DNA of 64,000 nucleotides from Longimicrobium terrae (GCF_014202995.1 NZ_JACHIA010000021.1:44473-108472), one strand, 5' to 3'. Positions 30,573-39,439 are shown, counted from the first letter of the stretch. The notes: generated by a model not told the origin, from the sequence alone. Made by a program: numbers and translations.

Positions 30573-31637
30573 TCACGCCGCCTGCATGTCCATCACGAAG
30601 CGGTAGCGCACATCACCCTTTTCCAGCCGCGCAAAGGCTTCGTTGATCTGCGCGGGCGCAATCACCTCGATGTCGGCGACAATGCCGTGCTCGGCGCAGA
30701 ACTCCAGCATCTCCGCCGTCTCGCGCGTTCCGCCCACGCCGCTGCTGGTAATGCGGCGGCGCCCCATCGTCAGCAGCACGGGGGTGAAGTCGAACGTGTC
30801 GGGAATGCCCAGCGAGCACAGCGTTCCATCAAAGTTCAACGCCAGGAGGAACGGGTCCATCGCGTACGTCGTGGACACGGTGTCCAGGATGAAGTCGAAG
30901 CGAAACGCCTGCGCCTTCATCTGCTCCTCGTCGCGCGAAAGCACCACCTCGTGCGCACCCAGCGCCATCGCCTCGTCCACCTTGGCCGCGGAGGTGGTGA
31001 ACGCCACCACGTGCGCCCCCATCGCCCGCGCAAACTTGATGGCCAGGTGCCCCAGCCCGCCGATGCCCACGATCCCCACCGTCATCCCCGGCCCCACATT
31101 CCAGTTGCGCAGCGGCGAGTACGTGGTGATCCCCGCGCACAGCAGCGGCGCGGAGGCGGCGGGGTCCATCCCCTCGGGCAGGTGATACACGAAGCGCTGA
31201 TCCGCCACGTACAGGTCGCTGTAGCCGCCGCGCGTGCGGGTGCCGTCCACACGGTCCACGCCATCGTACGTCAACGTGGGAAAGGCGCGGCAGTACGATT
31301 CCATCTCGCGTTGGCACATCTCGCACTCGCGGCACGAGTCCACGATCGTGCCGATGAGCACCTTGTCGCCCGCGGAAAAGCGGGTGACGTTCGCGCCCAC
31401 CTCGGTGACTTCGCCCACGATCTCGTGGCCGGGCACCAGGGGAAACTCGTTGCCCCACTTCTGCACGGAGTGGATATCGGTGTGGCACACGCCGCAGTAC
31501 AGAATCCGCACGGCGACGTCATCCGGACGGGTGGCGCGCCGCTCAAAATCGAAGGGCACGATGCTGCCGCCCTTTTCCATGGCGGCAAACCCGTGGGCGG
31601 GGCGTGCGGTGCCGGCCGGTGTCGCGGTCGCTTCCAT
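30573..31637 (-). CDS. Zinc-dependent alcohol dehydrogenase, CAD/YahK type
   Basis: A 354-residue medium-chain dehydrogenase. Catalytic-zinc Cys48 in CGVCHTD and the His in PGHEIVGEV; structural zinc cysteines in CRECEMCQREMESYC; nucleotide loop GIGGLGHLAIKFA. The layout is that of YahK/cinnamyl-alcohol-dehydrogenase-like NADPH aldehyde reductases. ATG 31637 follows gggaga; a start at 31655 would add six residues. Divergent from the TetR gene with an operator between them, so it is the probable target of that repressor. Confidence 0.93.
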   Translation of the reverse strand: MEATATPAGTARPAHGFAAMEKGGSIVPFDFERRATRPDDVAVRILYCGVCHTDIHSVQKWGNEFPLVPGHEIVGEVTEVGANVTRFSAGDKVLIGTIVDSCRECEMCQREMESYCRAFPTLTYDGVDRVDGTRTRGGYSDLYVADQRFVYHLPEGMDPAASAPLLCAGITTYSPLRNWNVGPGMTVGIVGIGGLGHLAIKFARAMGAHVVAFTTSAAKVDEAMALGAHEVVLSRDEEQMKAQAFRFDFILDTVSTTYAMDPFLLALNFDGTLCSLGIPDTFDFTPVLLTMGRRRITSSGVGGTRETAEMLEFCAEHGIVADIEVIAPAQINEAFARLEKGDVRYRFVMDMQAA

Positions 31638-31675
31638 CTGGTCTCCCGTTCGCATACGTTACACGTTGACGATCA

Positions 31676-31702
31676 CTGTAAAGCAGTTTAACGGATTTAC
31701 AG
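31676..31702. promoter_or_regulatory. Operator between ADH and TetR genes
   Basis: Inverted repeat CTGTAAA (31676-31682) and TTTACAG (31696-31702) separated by 13 bp, ending 3 bp before the tetR ATG and 38 bp upstream of the ADH start. Typical size and place for a TetR-family operator controlling both divergent genes. Confidence 0.75.
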
Positions 31703-31705
31703 ATC

Positions 31706-32296
31706 ATGTCAAGTGTAAGCACCCGCTCCGCCGCGACGTCCATGGATCCCAAGGAACGCAGGATCACCGAGGCCGCCATGCGCCTCTTTCACCGCCACGG
31801 CTACCGCAAGGTGACGATGATGGACATCGCCGCCGAGTCGGGGATGTCGCGCCCGTCGCTGTACGCCGCGTTCGCCAACAAGGAGGCGGTCTTCAGCGCA
31901 CTGATGGACGACCACTGCCGTGTGAACGCGGCCAAGGCGGACGCGGTCGTGGCGGGAATGGGCAGCCTGCGCGACAAGCTGGAGGCGCTGTTCGAGATCT
32001 GGATTCTGGAGCCGTTCGCATCCGTGGCGGGTTCGGAGAACGGCGCGGACCTGCTGGCCAACTCCACCGTCTACGCGCCCGAGGCGTCCACGGCGCTGTA
32101 CCACCGGTTCCGCGAGCAGCTTCTGGAGGTGCTGCGGCCGGAGATGGCGGAAAGCGGGGGGATGAGCGCCGGGGACCTGGCGCACTTTCTCATGATGGCC
32201 GTCCGCGGATTGAAGGCGACCACCGCGACGGAGGAAGAACTGCGGCGCCTGACCACGACCCTGATCGCCATGGCCGAAGCGACGGCAAACGCCTGA
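31706..32296 (+). CDS. TetR/AcrR family transcriptional regulator
   Basis: A 196-residue protein. Residues 15-62 are the TetR HTH: RRITEAAMRLFHRHGYRKV, MMDIAAESGMSRPSLYAAF, NKEAVFSALM. The ligand-binding C-terminal domain is helical. ATG 31706 is right beside the operator, so the message has almost no leader. Likely represses itself and the divergent alcohol dehydrogenase; ligand unknown. A degraded copy of its middle part lies at 34860-35043. Terminator at 32393. Confidence 0.9.
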   Translation: MSSVSTRSAATSMDPKERRITEAAMRLFHRHGYRKVTMMDIAAESGMSRPSLYAAFANKEAVFSALMDDHCRVNAAKADAVVAGMGSLRDKLEALFEIWILEPFASVAGSENGADLLANSTVYAPEASTALYHRFREQLLEVLRPEMAESGGMSAGDLAHFLMMAVRGLKATTATEEELRRLTTTLIAMAEATANA

Positions 32297-32392
32297 TCGC
32301 GATCGCGGATGCGCGCGCTGGCCGGATCGGGGAGGGTGATGGATGGATGAGATTGACCGCCCGGGTGGTGCGGATGAGATCCACCGAACGCG

Positions 32393-32423
32393 AGAAGGGC
32401 CGCCCATGCCGGGCGGCTCTTCT
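32393..32423. terminator. Terminator between tetR and the M56 gene (convergent)
   Basis: Stem AGAAGGGCCGCCC (32393-32405) with GGGCGGCTCTTCT (32411-32423), one or two mismatches, 5-base loop. Serves both convergent genes. Confidence 0.75.
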
Positions 32424-32440
32424 GCGCTCCATCCTGTCGA

Positions 32441-34366
32441 TCAGCGAGGCGCGGCGGGCGCCGGCTCGGACGACGGCGGCGGAATGACGAACTCCGTCTC
32501 ACGCTCCACGCCGTCGCGCCGGAACCGCACGACGAAGCGCGTGCCGGTCACATTGGACCCGTGGAACAGTCCGGGAGCCTCACCCGAGCGCCCGTTCACC
32601 GCCATGATGCTGTCCCCGACCTGGAGGCCCGCCCTGTCCACGGTAGAGCCCGGAACCACGTAGCTCACCCTGGGCCTGGTGGGCGCCGACGGAACGATGC
32701 GCCCGTCCGGCAGGGTCCGCGCGCTGCCAGTATAGCTGTAGTTCATCCCGAACCGCCGCGGATCCCGGCGCGGAGTGCTGTCCTGCGCGGGACGCGCCGC
32801 CTGGACGGCCGGCGCCGGAGCCGGAGCCGGTACAACGGACGCGGCCGGACGAGTGAACCGGACGCTGGCCGCCACCGGCGGGGCCGCGGGGCGCACCGGC
32901 GCCGCGTGCACCGCCGCGGGGGCGGTCCGCGTCTCGCGCGCGGGGTCCGCGGCCGGAGCGGCCGGCCGTGCACGGACCACCGCCCGCGGTGTCTGCGCGT
33001 CGCGGGCAGCCGTTGCACCCTCCGGCGGCCGCACCACGACCGTCACTTCGCGCTCCACGCCGCCGCGCCGCAGCCGCATCACGAAGCGCTCCCCCGTCAC
33101 GTCCATCCTGCCGAACACCTCGGGCCGGCGCGCCTCGGCCCCGTTCACCGAAACGATGGTGTCGCCCTGCAGCACGCCCGCCTCTTCCGCGGCCGAGCCC
33201 GCCGTCACGTACGCAACGGTCGCCAGGTTGGGATACGACGGATACGGCGGCCCCGCGCTGATGTCGATGGGGCCCTTGAGCGCCCATCCCACGCCAAAGC
33301 GGCGCTGCTCCGCCGGGCTCGCCCCGACGCCGACCTGCACCATGCCGGTGCCGCCCTGTTCCCAGTACGTGGCCTCGTTGGCGTGGGTGGGCGGATTGGG
33401 GGAGCGGCGCAGCGTCTTCATGGTGGCGACGGGGCCGCGGCCGTCCGCCACGTCGCAGGCGATGACGACGGACGCGGCGCACAGCGCCAGCACGGGAAGG
33501 GCGCGCGCACGCATGCGGCGCGGTCGAGGGGTGGTCATGGCGGTGATCCTCTGCTCGAGGTGCGTGGCGGGCTCGCCCCAGGCCAGGGCGAGCGGGGACA
33601 GCCGGTGCGAGGCGCCGGCCGTTCGCAGCAGCGCGCGTCCGTACGCGCGCGGGGACGCTTCGCGGGCCAGCACCCGCGCGTCACAGTCAATCTCCAGCGC
33701 CAGCCGCAGCCGCCGGTGCTGCCACCAGAGCGCCGCGTTCCACGGTGCCAGCGCCACCAGCACCGCGCTGGCCGCCAGCACCCACGTGTCGCGCGCGGCC
33801 AAGTGCTCCTTTTCGTGCGCGATGATCAGGCGCCGCTCCTCGTCCGGCGCGTCCGCCACCCACCGCGGCAGCACGATGGCCGGGCGCAGCACGCCGATGA
33901 CGGCGGGCCCCGCGCGATCCGCCAGCAGCACGGGCGCGCCGTCCATCACGGCCGGCGTCCACCGCGCGCGGGCCCGGTGCATCCGCGCGGCCGTGACGGC
34001 AAAGAGCAGGAGCAGCGCGCCGCTGGACATCAGCCACGCCCATCCCGCCACCTCCGCCGCCCGCTCCATCGCGGACGGGCCGTTGGGCGCCGGGGCCGCC
34101 TGCGCGGGGCCCGGCGCGTCACCCACGTCAATCCAGCCGCCGGTCACCGGCGCGGCCGCGGGTGCGCTGAAGCCGCAGCACAGCCGCGACACCTGCGGCA
34201 GCAGCGCGGGCGCCCAGAACGCCAGCGCGGGAACCATCAGCGAGCCCGCCAGCGCCCCGAGCCAGATCCACCGGCGCGGCCGGCCGCTCCACGCCGCCAC
34301 CCGCTCCGCGCCCAGCGCCGCCATCGCCAGCAGAATTCCCACTGCCAGAGTGCGCACGAGGATCAT
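32441..34366 (-). CDS. M56 family (BlaR1-like) membrane metallopeptidase with two PDZ domains
   Basis: A 641-residue protein. N-terminal membrane helices, zinc motif HEKEH at residues 184-188 in RRLIIAHEKEHLAARDTW, then further hydrophobic helices (about 195-215, 290-310). Outside, two PDZ-like domains: one around 370-460 (YVTAGSAAEEAGVLQGDTIVSVNG) and one around 560-630 (YVVPGSTVDRAGLQVGDSIMAVNG), joined by a Pro/Ala linker. BlaR1 normally has a penicillin-binding sensor; here PDZ domains replace it, so the signal is probably misfolded or cleaved protein, not beta-lactam. Overlaps the BlaI gene by ATGA, so both are made together; the peptidase is expected to inactivate the repressor on signal. 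Confidence 0.88.
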   Translation of the reverse strand: MILVRTLAVGILLAMAALGAERVAAWSGRPRRWIWLGALAGSLMVPALAFWAPALLPQVSRLCCGFSAPAAAPVTGGWIDVGDAPGPAQAAPAPNGPSAMERAAEVAGWAWLMSSGALLLLFAVTAARMHRARARWTPAVMDGAPVLLADRAGPAVIGVLRPAIVLPRWVADAPDEERRLIIAHEKEHLAARDTWVLAASAVLVALAPWNAALWWQHRRLRLALEIDCDARVLAREASPRAYGRALLRTAGASHRLSPLALAWGEPATHLEQRITAMTTPRPRRMRARALPVLALCAASVVIACDVADGRGPVATMKTLRRSPNPPTHANEATYWEQGGTGMVQVGVGASPAEQRRFGVGWALKGPIDISAGPPYPSYPNLATVAYVTAGSAAEEAGVLQGDTIVSVNGAEARRPEVFGRMDVTGERFVMRLRRGGVEREVTVVVRPPEGATAARDAQTPRAVVRARPAAPAADPARETRTAPAAVHAAPVRPAAPPVAASVRFTRPAASVVPAPAPAPAVQAARPAQDSTPRRDPRRFGMNYSYTGSARTLPDGRIVPSAPTRPRVSYVVPGSTVDRAGLQVGDSIMAVNGRSGEAPGLFHGSNVTGTRFVVRFRRDGVERETEFVIPPPSSEPAPAAPR

Positions 34367-34746
34367 GGGTTCTCCTCTTCTCCAAGGCGTTCATCCAGCA
34401 GGTCGCGCATGCGCTGCAGCTCTTCGGCGGGGAGCTGGCGCTCGCTGACGAGCTGGGCCAGCAGCATGGACGCGGAGCCGTGAAACACCTTGTCCATGAT
34501 GCGGCTGAGCGCGCTTCCGCCCGCGTCCTGCTGCTCGATGACGGGATAGTAGCGGTAGGCGCGGCCTTCCTTTTCATGCCGCACGAAACCCTTTTCCTCC
34601 AGCGTCTGCAGGACCCAGAGCACGGTGGTGTAGGCCAGCGAGTCGGCGAACTGCCGCCGCACCTCGGTGACCGTGCCGGATCCGGCGCGCCACAGGATGC
34701 TCATGGCATCCAGTTCCCTTCCCGTCAGGCGTGTCTCATCAACCAT
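34363..34746 (-). CDS. BlaI/MecI/CopY family transcriptional repressor
   Basis: A 127-residue protein with the penicillinase-repressor winged helix: LTGRELDAMSILWRAGSGTV, LAYTTVLWVLQTLEEKGFV, then the wing EGRAYRYYPV, and a C-terminal dimer/cleavage region. First gene of the blaI-M56 operon; start ATG 34746 sits 30 bp downstream of the -10 box described below. Repression of its own promoter is indicated by two operators; release is expected by proteolysis through the M56 partner. Confidence 0.92.
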   Translation of the reverse strand: MVDETRLTGRELDAMSILWRAGSGTVTEVRRQFADSLAYTTVLWVLQTLEEKGFVRHEKEGRAYRYYPVIEQQDAGGSALSRIMDKVFHGSASMLLAQLVSERQLPAEELQRMRDLLDERLGEEENP

Positions 34747-34761
34747 CCGTGCTCCTCAGTT

Positions 34762-34817
34762 ACGGGTCCTCCCGTAGATTAATCGCGGACGATTCCGTTG
34801 TCAACGGGTTTTCCCGT
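34762..34817 (-). promoter_or_regulatory. Consensus promoter with twin palindromic operators for blaI
   Basis: Read on the minus strand: -35 TTGACA (34804-34799), 17-bp spacer, -10 TAATCT (34781-34776). Two identical palindromes ACGGG-N4-CCCGT, at 34762-34775 and 34804-34817, centres 42 bp apart (four helical turns), each followed on the plus strand by AGAT. One overlaps the edge of the -35 box, the other lies just downstream of -10, the layout expected for a BlaI-type dimer pair, though the motif differs from the TACA/TGTA boxes of staphylococci. Confidence 0.85.
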
Positions 34818-34859
34818 AGATGATGATCCGTCCGTCTCCCAAGGCAGTCCGCGGGTGAA

Positions 34860-35043
34860 GCCGGAGGCGCTGTTCGTGGTCTGGATGCTGGAGTCGTGCG
34901 GGTCCGGAGAACGGCGCGGACCCGCCGCACCGCGACGCACCCGAGGCGTCCGGGGCGCTGTATCAGCGCTCAGGGAGCCGCTATCGGAGGTGCGGAAGCC
35001 GGAGACGGCGGAAAGTGGAGGGCCGAGCGCGTCCGTGGCGTAA
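34860..35043 (+). pseudogene. Degraded fragment of a tetR gene related to 31706-32296
   Basis: Nucleotides here track the middle of the TetR gene (about 31978-32170): ggaggcgctgttcg, tctggatgctggag, tccggagaacggcgcgga, cccgaggcgtcc, ggaggtgcggaagccggaga, cggcggaaag are shared with small changes, in the same order and orientation, but with indels, and no HTH part. The open frame is broken by frameshifts, so this is a relic of a paralogue or a partial duplication. Confidence 0.7.
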
Positions 35044-35073
35044 AGGGTGTCGCCACACCCGGGCGACGGGCGC

Positions 35074-35535
35074 TCACCCGGACGGCGCGGGCGCGCCAGG
35101 ACTTCCGCGTCTCGCCCCGCGCGCGGTCAGCCCCGCGAACAGAAACGTCCACGCGGGCGCGCTGACAAACAGGAGCAGCAGCGGCGCGTACGAGGACGTG
35201 GCGCTCGCGGCCCGCCACTTCCACTCCGCCAGGTCCAGCGCCGCGGGCACCGCAGCCGCCAGCACGGCCGAGGCAATGGCGATCCGCCGCGCGGCGTGAG
35301 GCTCGCGCACACCCGGCCAGGCGCGCACCACCCGCCACGCGCATCCGTACCCGGCTGCCGGCACGGGGAGCAGGACCAGCGCGATGCTCGAGGAGATTGT
35401 CAGCGAGAGTTCCCTTCCGATCGCCTCGTCCCAGTACTCGAATCCGTACACCGCGATCACGAGCGCCACGGCGTCCGCGCAGGCCCAGGTGAGCGCAAAC
35501 ACGAGCATCTGCCGCCAGAACCGTCCACGAGCCAT
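35074..35535 (-). CDS. Small four-helix membrane protein, paralogue of the module in 35582-36550
   Basis: A 153-residue protein with about four transmembrane helices (LVFALTWACADAVALVIAVY, SSIALVLLPVPAAGYG, IASAVLAAAVPAALDL, PLLLLFVSAPAWTFLFAG). Starts MARGRFWRQ, closely like the internal VVRGRFWPQ of the next gene upstream, and both have W-R-x-x-R-x-W-P-G-x-R between helices 2 and 3. ATG 35535. Function unknown. Confidence 0.7.
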   Translation of the reverse strand: MARGRFWRQMLVFALTWACADAVALVIAVYGFEYWDEAIGRELSLTISSSIALVLLPVPAAGYGCAWRVVRAWPGVREPHAARRIAIASAVLAAAVPAALDLAEWKWRAASATSSYAPLLLLFVSAPAWTFLFAGLTARGARRGSPGAPAPSG

Positions 35536-35581
35536 GGTCGTTGATCGGATGGAGGTGAAAGGGTCCGGGAGACGCGGCGTT

Positions 35582-36550
35582 TCAGCCCGGCGCCCGCCCG
35601 CCCTTGTTTGAGGCTGGATGCACGGCGGGAACGGCGGCGGCGATCAGGCGCGCCGCCATCGACAGCGCCAGCGCCGCGATCGCCGAACCGAAGATGAACC
35701 AAGGGATGAGCACGGCGTCCGGCACCGTCGGCGGCTCCATGAACGGCGGCACGCGCAGATGGTCGTTCACGGCGGGCACGAGCAGCCCCGCGCCGACGGC
35801 GATCAGCGCGCCGACGTAGTTGATCCGCGCGCCGGGCCAGGAACGCGCGCGCCACCACGCCGTCCCGAAGCCGACGATCGCAACCGGCTGCACGAACGCG
35901 ACTTGAAAGAGCAGCGCCAGAGTGTAGCTCGCCGTTTTCCCCACGTCCGGATCGCCCGGGTTGTCGGCCAGCGTGATCGCCACCGATGCCGTGTACGCGA
36001 TCATGAACAGCGTCACCTGCGGCCAGAACCGCCCGCGCACCACGCCGTTCCTGTCCCCACGCCGTGGGCCGATGGACGCCGGCGAGTGGATCACGTCCGT
36101 CGGCGGATGCGCATGCGCTGCGGCCGGCCCGGCGAGCGCCGAGCGTCCGCTCCGCGCCCCCCACGCCGCCGCCCCGGAAAGCATGAGCGCGATGTACGGC
36201 GCGGCCAAGAGCCCGAGCGGCGGAATCAGCGTCCCTCCATCCGGTCCATTCATCGCCCGGGACAGCAGCGGCGCCAGCACACCGGTGCCGATCACGATCA
36301 TCCGGCCCGCGCGCGGATCTGCGGCACCGGGCCAGTGGCGGACGCGCCGCCAGACGATCCAGAACCCGCCAACCGCGATCAGCAGCACCGTCGCCATCCC
36401 GAGCGCGAGCCACGGCAGTTCGCCGCCCGACAGGCCGAGTGCCTCCTCCGGCACACGGAGGAGGAGAACGGCCGTCATGGCGGCGCGGACCGCCGCGTAC
36501 ACGCCGGCAAAGACGAGCAGATCAGACGACAGGCGCCGGGGCTGCATCAT
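35582..36550 (-). CDS. Membrane protein made of two duplicated four-helix modules
   Basis: A 322-residue protein. First module about residues 1-145 (WRRVRHWPGAADPRAGRM between helices), second from about 170 (GVVRGRFWPQVTLFMIAYTA, then WWRARSWPGARINYVG), ending in a polar tail. Each half resembles the complete 35074-35535 protein, so the locus holds three copies of one module. ATG at 36550 or 36547 (two adjacent Met). No family recognised. Confidence 0.7.
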   Translation of the reverse strand: MMQPRRLSSDLLVFAGVYAAVRAAMTAVLLLRVPEEALGLSGGELPWLALGMATVLLIAVGGFWIVWRRVRHWPGAADPRAGRMIVIGTGVLAPLLSRAMNGPDGGTLIPPLGLLAAPYIALMLSGAAAWGARSGRSALAGPAAAHAHPPTDVIHSPASIGPRRGDRNGVVRGRFWPQVTLFMIAYTASVAITLADNPGDPDVGKTASYTLALLFQVAFVQPVAIVGFGTAWWRARSWPGARINYVGALIAVGAGLLVPAVNDHLRVPPFMEPPTVPDAVLIPWFIFGSAIAALALSMAARLIAAAVPAVHPASNKGGRAPG

Positions 36551-36695
36551 GCGTTCGCGTCTCGGAGGAGGTGCGGCGGGCGACAGGAGGTTGAGGTCCT
36601 GCGCGAAGTCCGCGATCCGTGATTCTACATGCCGGGCGCAGCACGGACGAGTCCCCGGCTGCACGGATGATCAGAGTGCCACTGGTTCGCCAAGG

Positions 36696-36881
36696 CGGCA
36701 TCCTGAGGAGGCGCCGAAGGTACCTGCCTCCGCCCTACAGCCTGGCGCCGACGAAGGATCTGCTTTCCCCGCGAGAACGGGCGTGCGTCCCGCGACGTTG
36801 GCTCGGCGGAGAGCAGATCCTTCGGTCGCGCAGGACTTGGCGTGGTGGAGAGACCGGCGCGCGCTCCCTCAGGATGACGCC
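36696..36881. repeat. Nested inverted repeat element
   Basis: Outer arms ggcggcatcctgagg (36696-36710) and ctcaggatgacgcc (36868-36881); inner arms gaaggatctgct (36753-36764) and agcagatccttc (36812-36823). Palindromic, noncoding, different sequence from R1 but same nested design. Confidence 0.7.
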
Positions 36882-36895
36882 TTTCAGGCGGGGAT

Positions 36896-37065
36896 TTGAC
36901 GCGAGGGAGGGCTGCGGGCCGGTGCTCGACACGCTCTCGGGCCACGGGCGGGGGTTTGACGGGAGAGAGGGCCGCGGGCCGATGCTCGACACGCTCTCAG
37001 GCCGCGGGCCGGGGGCTCGACACGCTCTCAGGCCGCGGGCCGGACCTCGACACGCTCTCGAAACA
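36896..37065. repeat. Imperfect tandem repeat (CTCGACACGCTCTC units)
   Basis: Four copies of ctcgacacgctctc at about 36924, 36984, 37016 and 37047, embedded in gccgcgggcc spacer; spacing 60, 32 and 31 bp. No gene; ends about 140 bp before the PPC lipoprotein. Confidence 0.75.
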
Positions 37066-37206
37066 GCGTGTGAGGCCAGTCCTGGCCAGCCGGGTTTCGC
37101 GGCACCCCTTGAGGCCGTCATCCACCCGCGCGTCACACGATTGCCGGTCCGGACGGTTGTACATACGTTTCCTCCTCCCTCCCGCTGCACCTTTCTCCAG
37201 ATCTCC

Positions 37207-39417
37207 ATGCGACATCTTGCCCGTTTCGCGGCCGTGCTGGCCGCGATCTCCCTTGCCGCGGCGTGCGATTCTCCCAGCGGCAGCGGCACTCCGCCCGCGC
37301 GCGAACTCAGCGCCGCCGCACCCATGGACGGCACCGTGCGCGCCGGCTCCAGCGGGGACGAATTCATCATCCGCTTTCCCGACACGCGGTTCCAGATTCA
37401 GCTGCAGGCCCGCAGCGGCAGCGCGGCCGACACGCTGGTGGCCGAACTGGTGAACGCCGCGGGCGCCTCCATGGCCCGCGTCACCAGCGTGGGCAACGCC
37501 ACCGGGTTCGCCGGCGAGACGGCTGACCTGGTGACGCCCAGCGGCGAAACCCTGACGTGGAAGCTGCGCGTACGCGGCCAGAGCGCCAACGACCAGGGTG
37601 CGTACTCCGTGCGAATCGTCCCCTTCGCCAACGCGCCCGAAACCCTTTCGCCCACCGTGGTCTTCGGCCGGTGGCTCATCGGCGAAACGCTGGAGCGCGC
37701 CGACGACGCCGACGAGTTCCGCTTCTCGGTCACCGGCGAAGAAGACATCCTGCTCCACCTCGCGACCCCCGTGTCGGCGTCGGGACCGGTGCGCATGGTT
37801 CTGGTGAACCGCGGGACCGGCCAGGAGATCACCCGGTTGCTGATTGACGGCGGCCTCGCGAACGCCCGCACGCACAAGTATCAGCTGCTCCCCGCGGGAG
37901 AGTACGCGGTGCGCGTGTCGGCCTTCCAGCCCACCCAGTACATGGTGGGCACCGTCTACTCGCTGCGCCTGGACCGCATCAACCACGGCCCGGAAAGCGG
38001 ATCGGGCGCCATCACCCTGGGCGCCGTCTTCGGCGACAGCGTAAACGTGCCGGGCGACATCGACGAGTACACGTTCACCGCGCGCGCCGGGCAGTACATC
38101 AACCTGATGATGCAGCCGCTGGACGGGCTGGGGCAGCAGCTGTACGGGCAGGACATCGGCGTGCGCATCCTGTTCAACGGCGCGCAGGTGGCGGAGCTTT
38201 CGCCGCGCGCCGCGGTGGCGTCGCTGGACGATTACGGCACCGGGCGCATCCGCCTGGAGCAGGCCGGCGTGTACACCATCCGCGTCGTGGGGCAGGACGA
38301 GATCATCCGGCCGGTAGACCGCGTGGGCCGCTACCGGCTGGAGCTGTACCCGGTGGATGAACGGCCGGAGAACGGGGTCCGGCTGCAGCTGGACGGCGGG
38401 CTGGTGGCCGGCGCCCTGGAGCGGGCGGGAGACATGGACGAGTACACGTTCACCGGCGCGGCGGGGCAGTACGTGATGATGCAGATCCTGTCGTCGGACA
38501 CCGCCTCCGGGGCCATCCAGGCGGAACTGCTGGGGCCGGGCGGGGCCTCGATGCGGTGGGTGAGTACCCGCACTCCGCGCAGCCCCCTGCTGCCCGGCCA
38601 CTACAGCTATCGCGTCCAGCTGGAGGCAGCCGGCACGTACACGGTGCGCGTCTCCAGCTTCCAGTCGTTCTACGCCCGCGGCGGCTATTCGGTGGAGGCC
38701 TACACGGTTTCCGACGCGCCGGAGCACATCCCGGCCACCATCCGCGTGGGCGAAACGCTCACGGGTGAGGTCATCGACCGGCCGGGCGACCTGGACATCT
38801 TCAGCGTGGTGGATGATCCGCGGCGCGAGGTGAACCTGTTCGCCTGGTACGAACCCGGCGGGTACTTCAGCGCGTACCTGATGATTCCCGGCGAGATCTT
38901 TCCCGTGTTTACGTATCGCGGCCCGGCGACTCTGGACGGAGAATCCACCGGCCGGGTGATCGTCCCGGCGGGCACGCGGCTCTACGTGGACCCGTCGGTG
39001 GCCGGCGGGCTGGAGGTGGCCCAGGAAATGGGCCGGTACTCCCTGCGGCTATTCAACATCAACCGGGCTCCGGAACGCCGGGCCGCGCCCATCGCCCTGG
39101 GCGAAGTGGTGGAGGGCGAGCCGCTGTACCCGGCCGGCGACATCGACGAGTTCATCCTGCAGATCACCGAAACCACGCCCGTGTTGTTCATGTGGGCTCC
39201 CGCGGAGGGCTCCGGCCTTTCCGCGATCCTGCGGGATGGGGTTACGGGGCAGCCGGTGTGGCACAGCCAGAGCAGCACCAATGGCGTACCGGAGCGCGAG
39301 GCGACGCTCGCCCCCGGCCGGTACCGTTTTCAGGTGCTGAACGAGAGCGTCATCGCTCGGTCCAACCACCACGCCGCCGCCACGCTGAACTACCGCTTTT
39401 CCGTCACCCGCAGGTAG
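37207..39417 (+). CDS. Large lipoprotein with repeated PPC-like beta-sandwich domains
   Basis: A 736-residue protein. Signal LARFAAVLAAISLAAAC (lipobox AAAC, Cys about residue 20). Then five to six repeats of about 110 residues, each with a GD.DEYTFTA / GDIDEFIL / GDLDIFSV motif preceded by a small-residue strand and followed by Y.lrl, the pattern of bacterial pre-peptidase C-terminal (PPC) domains. Surface or periplasmic, probably binding rather than catalytic. ATG 37207 within tctccatgcgaca. Terminator at 39440. Confidence 0.85.
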   Translation: MRHLARFAAVLAAISLAAACDSPSGSGTPPARELSAAAPMDGTVRAGSSGDEFIIRFPDTRFQIQLQARSGSAADTLVAELVNAAGASMARVTSVGNATGFAGETADLVTPSGETLTWKLRVRGQSANDQGAYSVRIVPFANAPETLSPTVVFGRWLIGETLERADDADEFRFSVTGEEDILLHLATPVSASGPVRMVLVNRGTGQEITRLLIDGGLANARTHKYQLLPAGEYAVRVSAFQPTQYMVGTVYSLRLDRINHGPESGSGAITLGAVFGDSVNVPGDIDEYTFTARAGQYINLMMQPLDGLGQQLYGQDIGVRILFNGAQVAELSPRAAVASLDDYGTGRIRLEQAGVYTIRVVGQDEIIRPVDRVGRYRLELYPVDERPENGVRLQLDGGLVAGALERAGDMDEYTFTGAAGQYVMMQILSSDTASGAIQAELLGPGGASMRWVSTRTPRSPLLPGHYSYRVQLEAAGTYTVRVSSFQSFYARGGYSVEAYTVSDAPEHIPATIRVGETLTGEVIDRPGDLDIFSVVDDPRREVNLFAWYEPGGYFSAYLMIPGEIFPVFTYRGPATLDGESTGRVIVPAGTRLYVDPSVAGGLEVAQEMGRYSLRLFNINRAPERRAAPIALGEVVEGEPLYPAGDIDEFILQITETTPVLFMWAPAEGSGLSAILRDGVTGQPVWHSQSSTNGVPEREATLAPGRYRFQVLNESVIARSNHHAAATLNYRFSVTRR

Positions 39418-39439
39418 CGGCGTGGCTGCTGGATGATGA

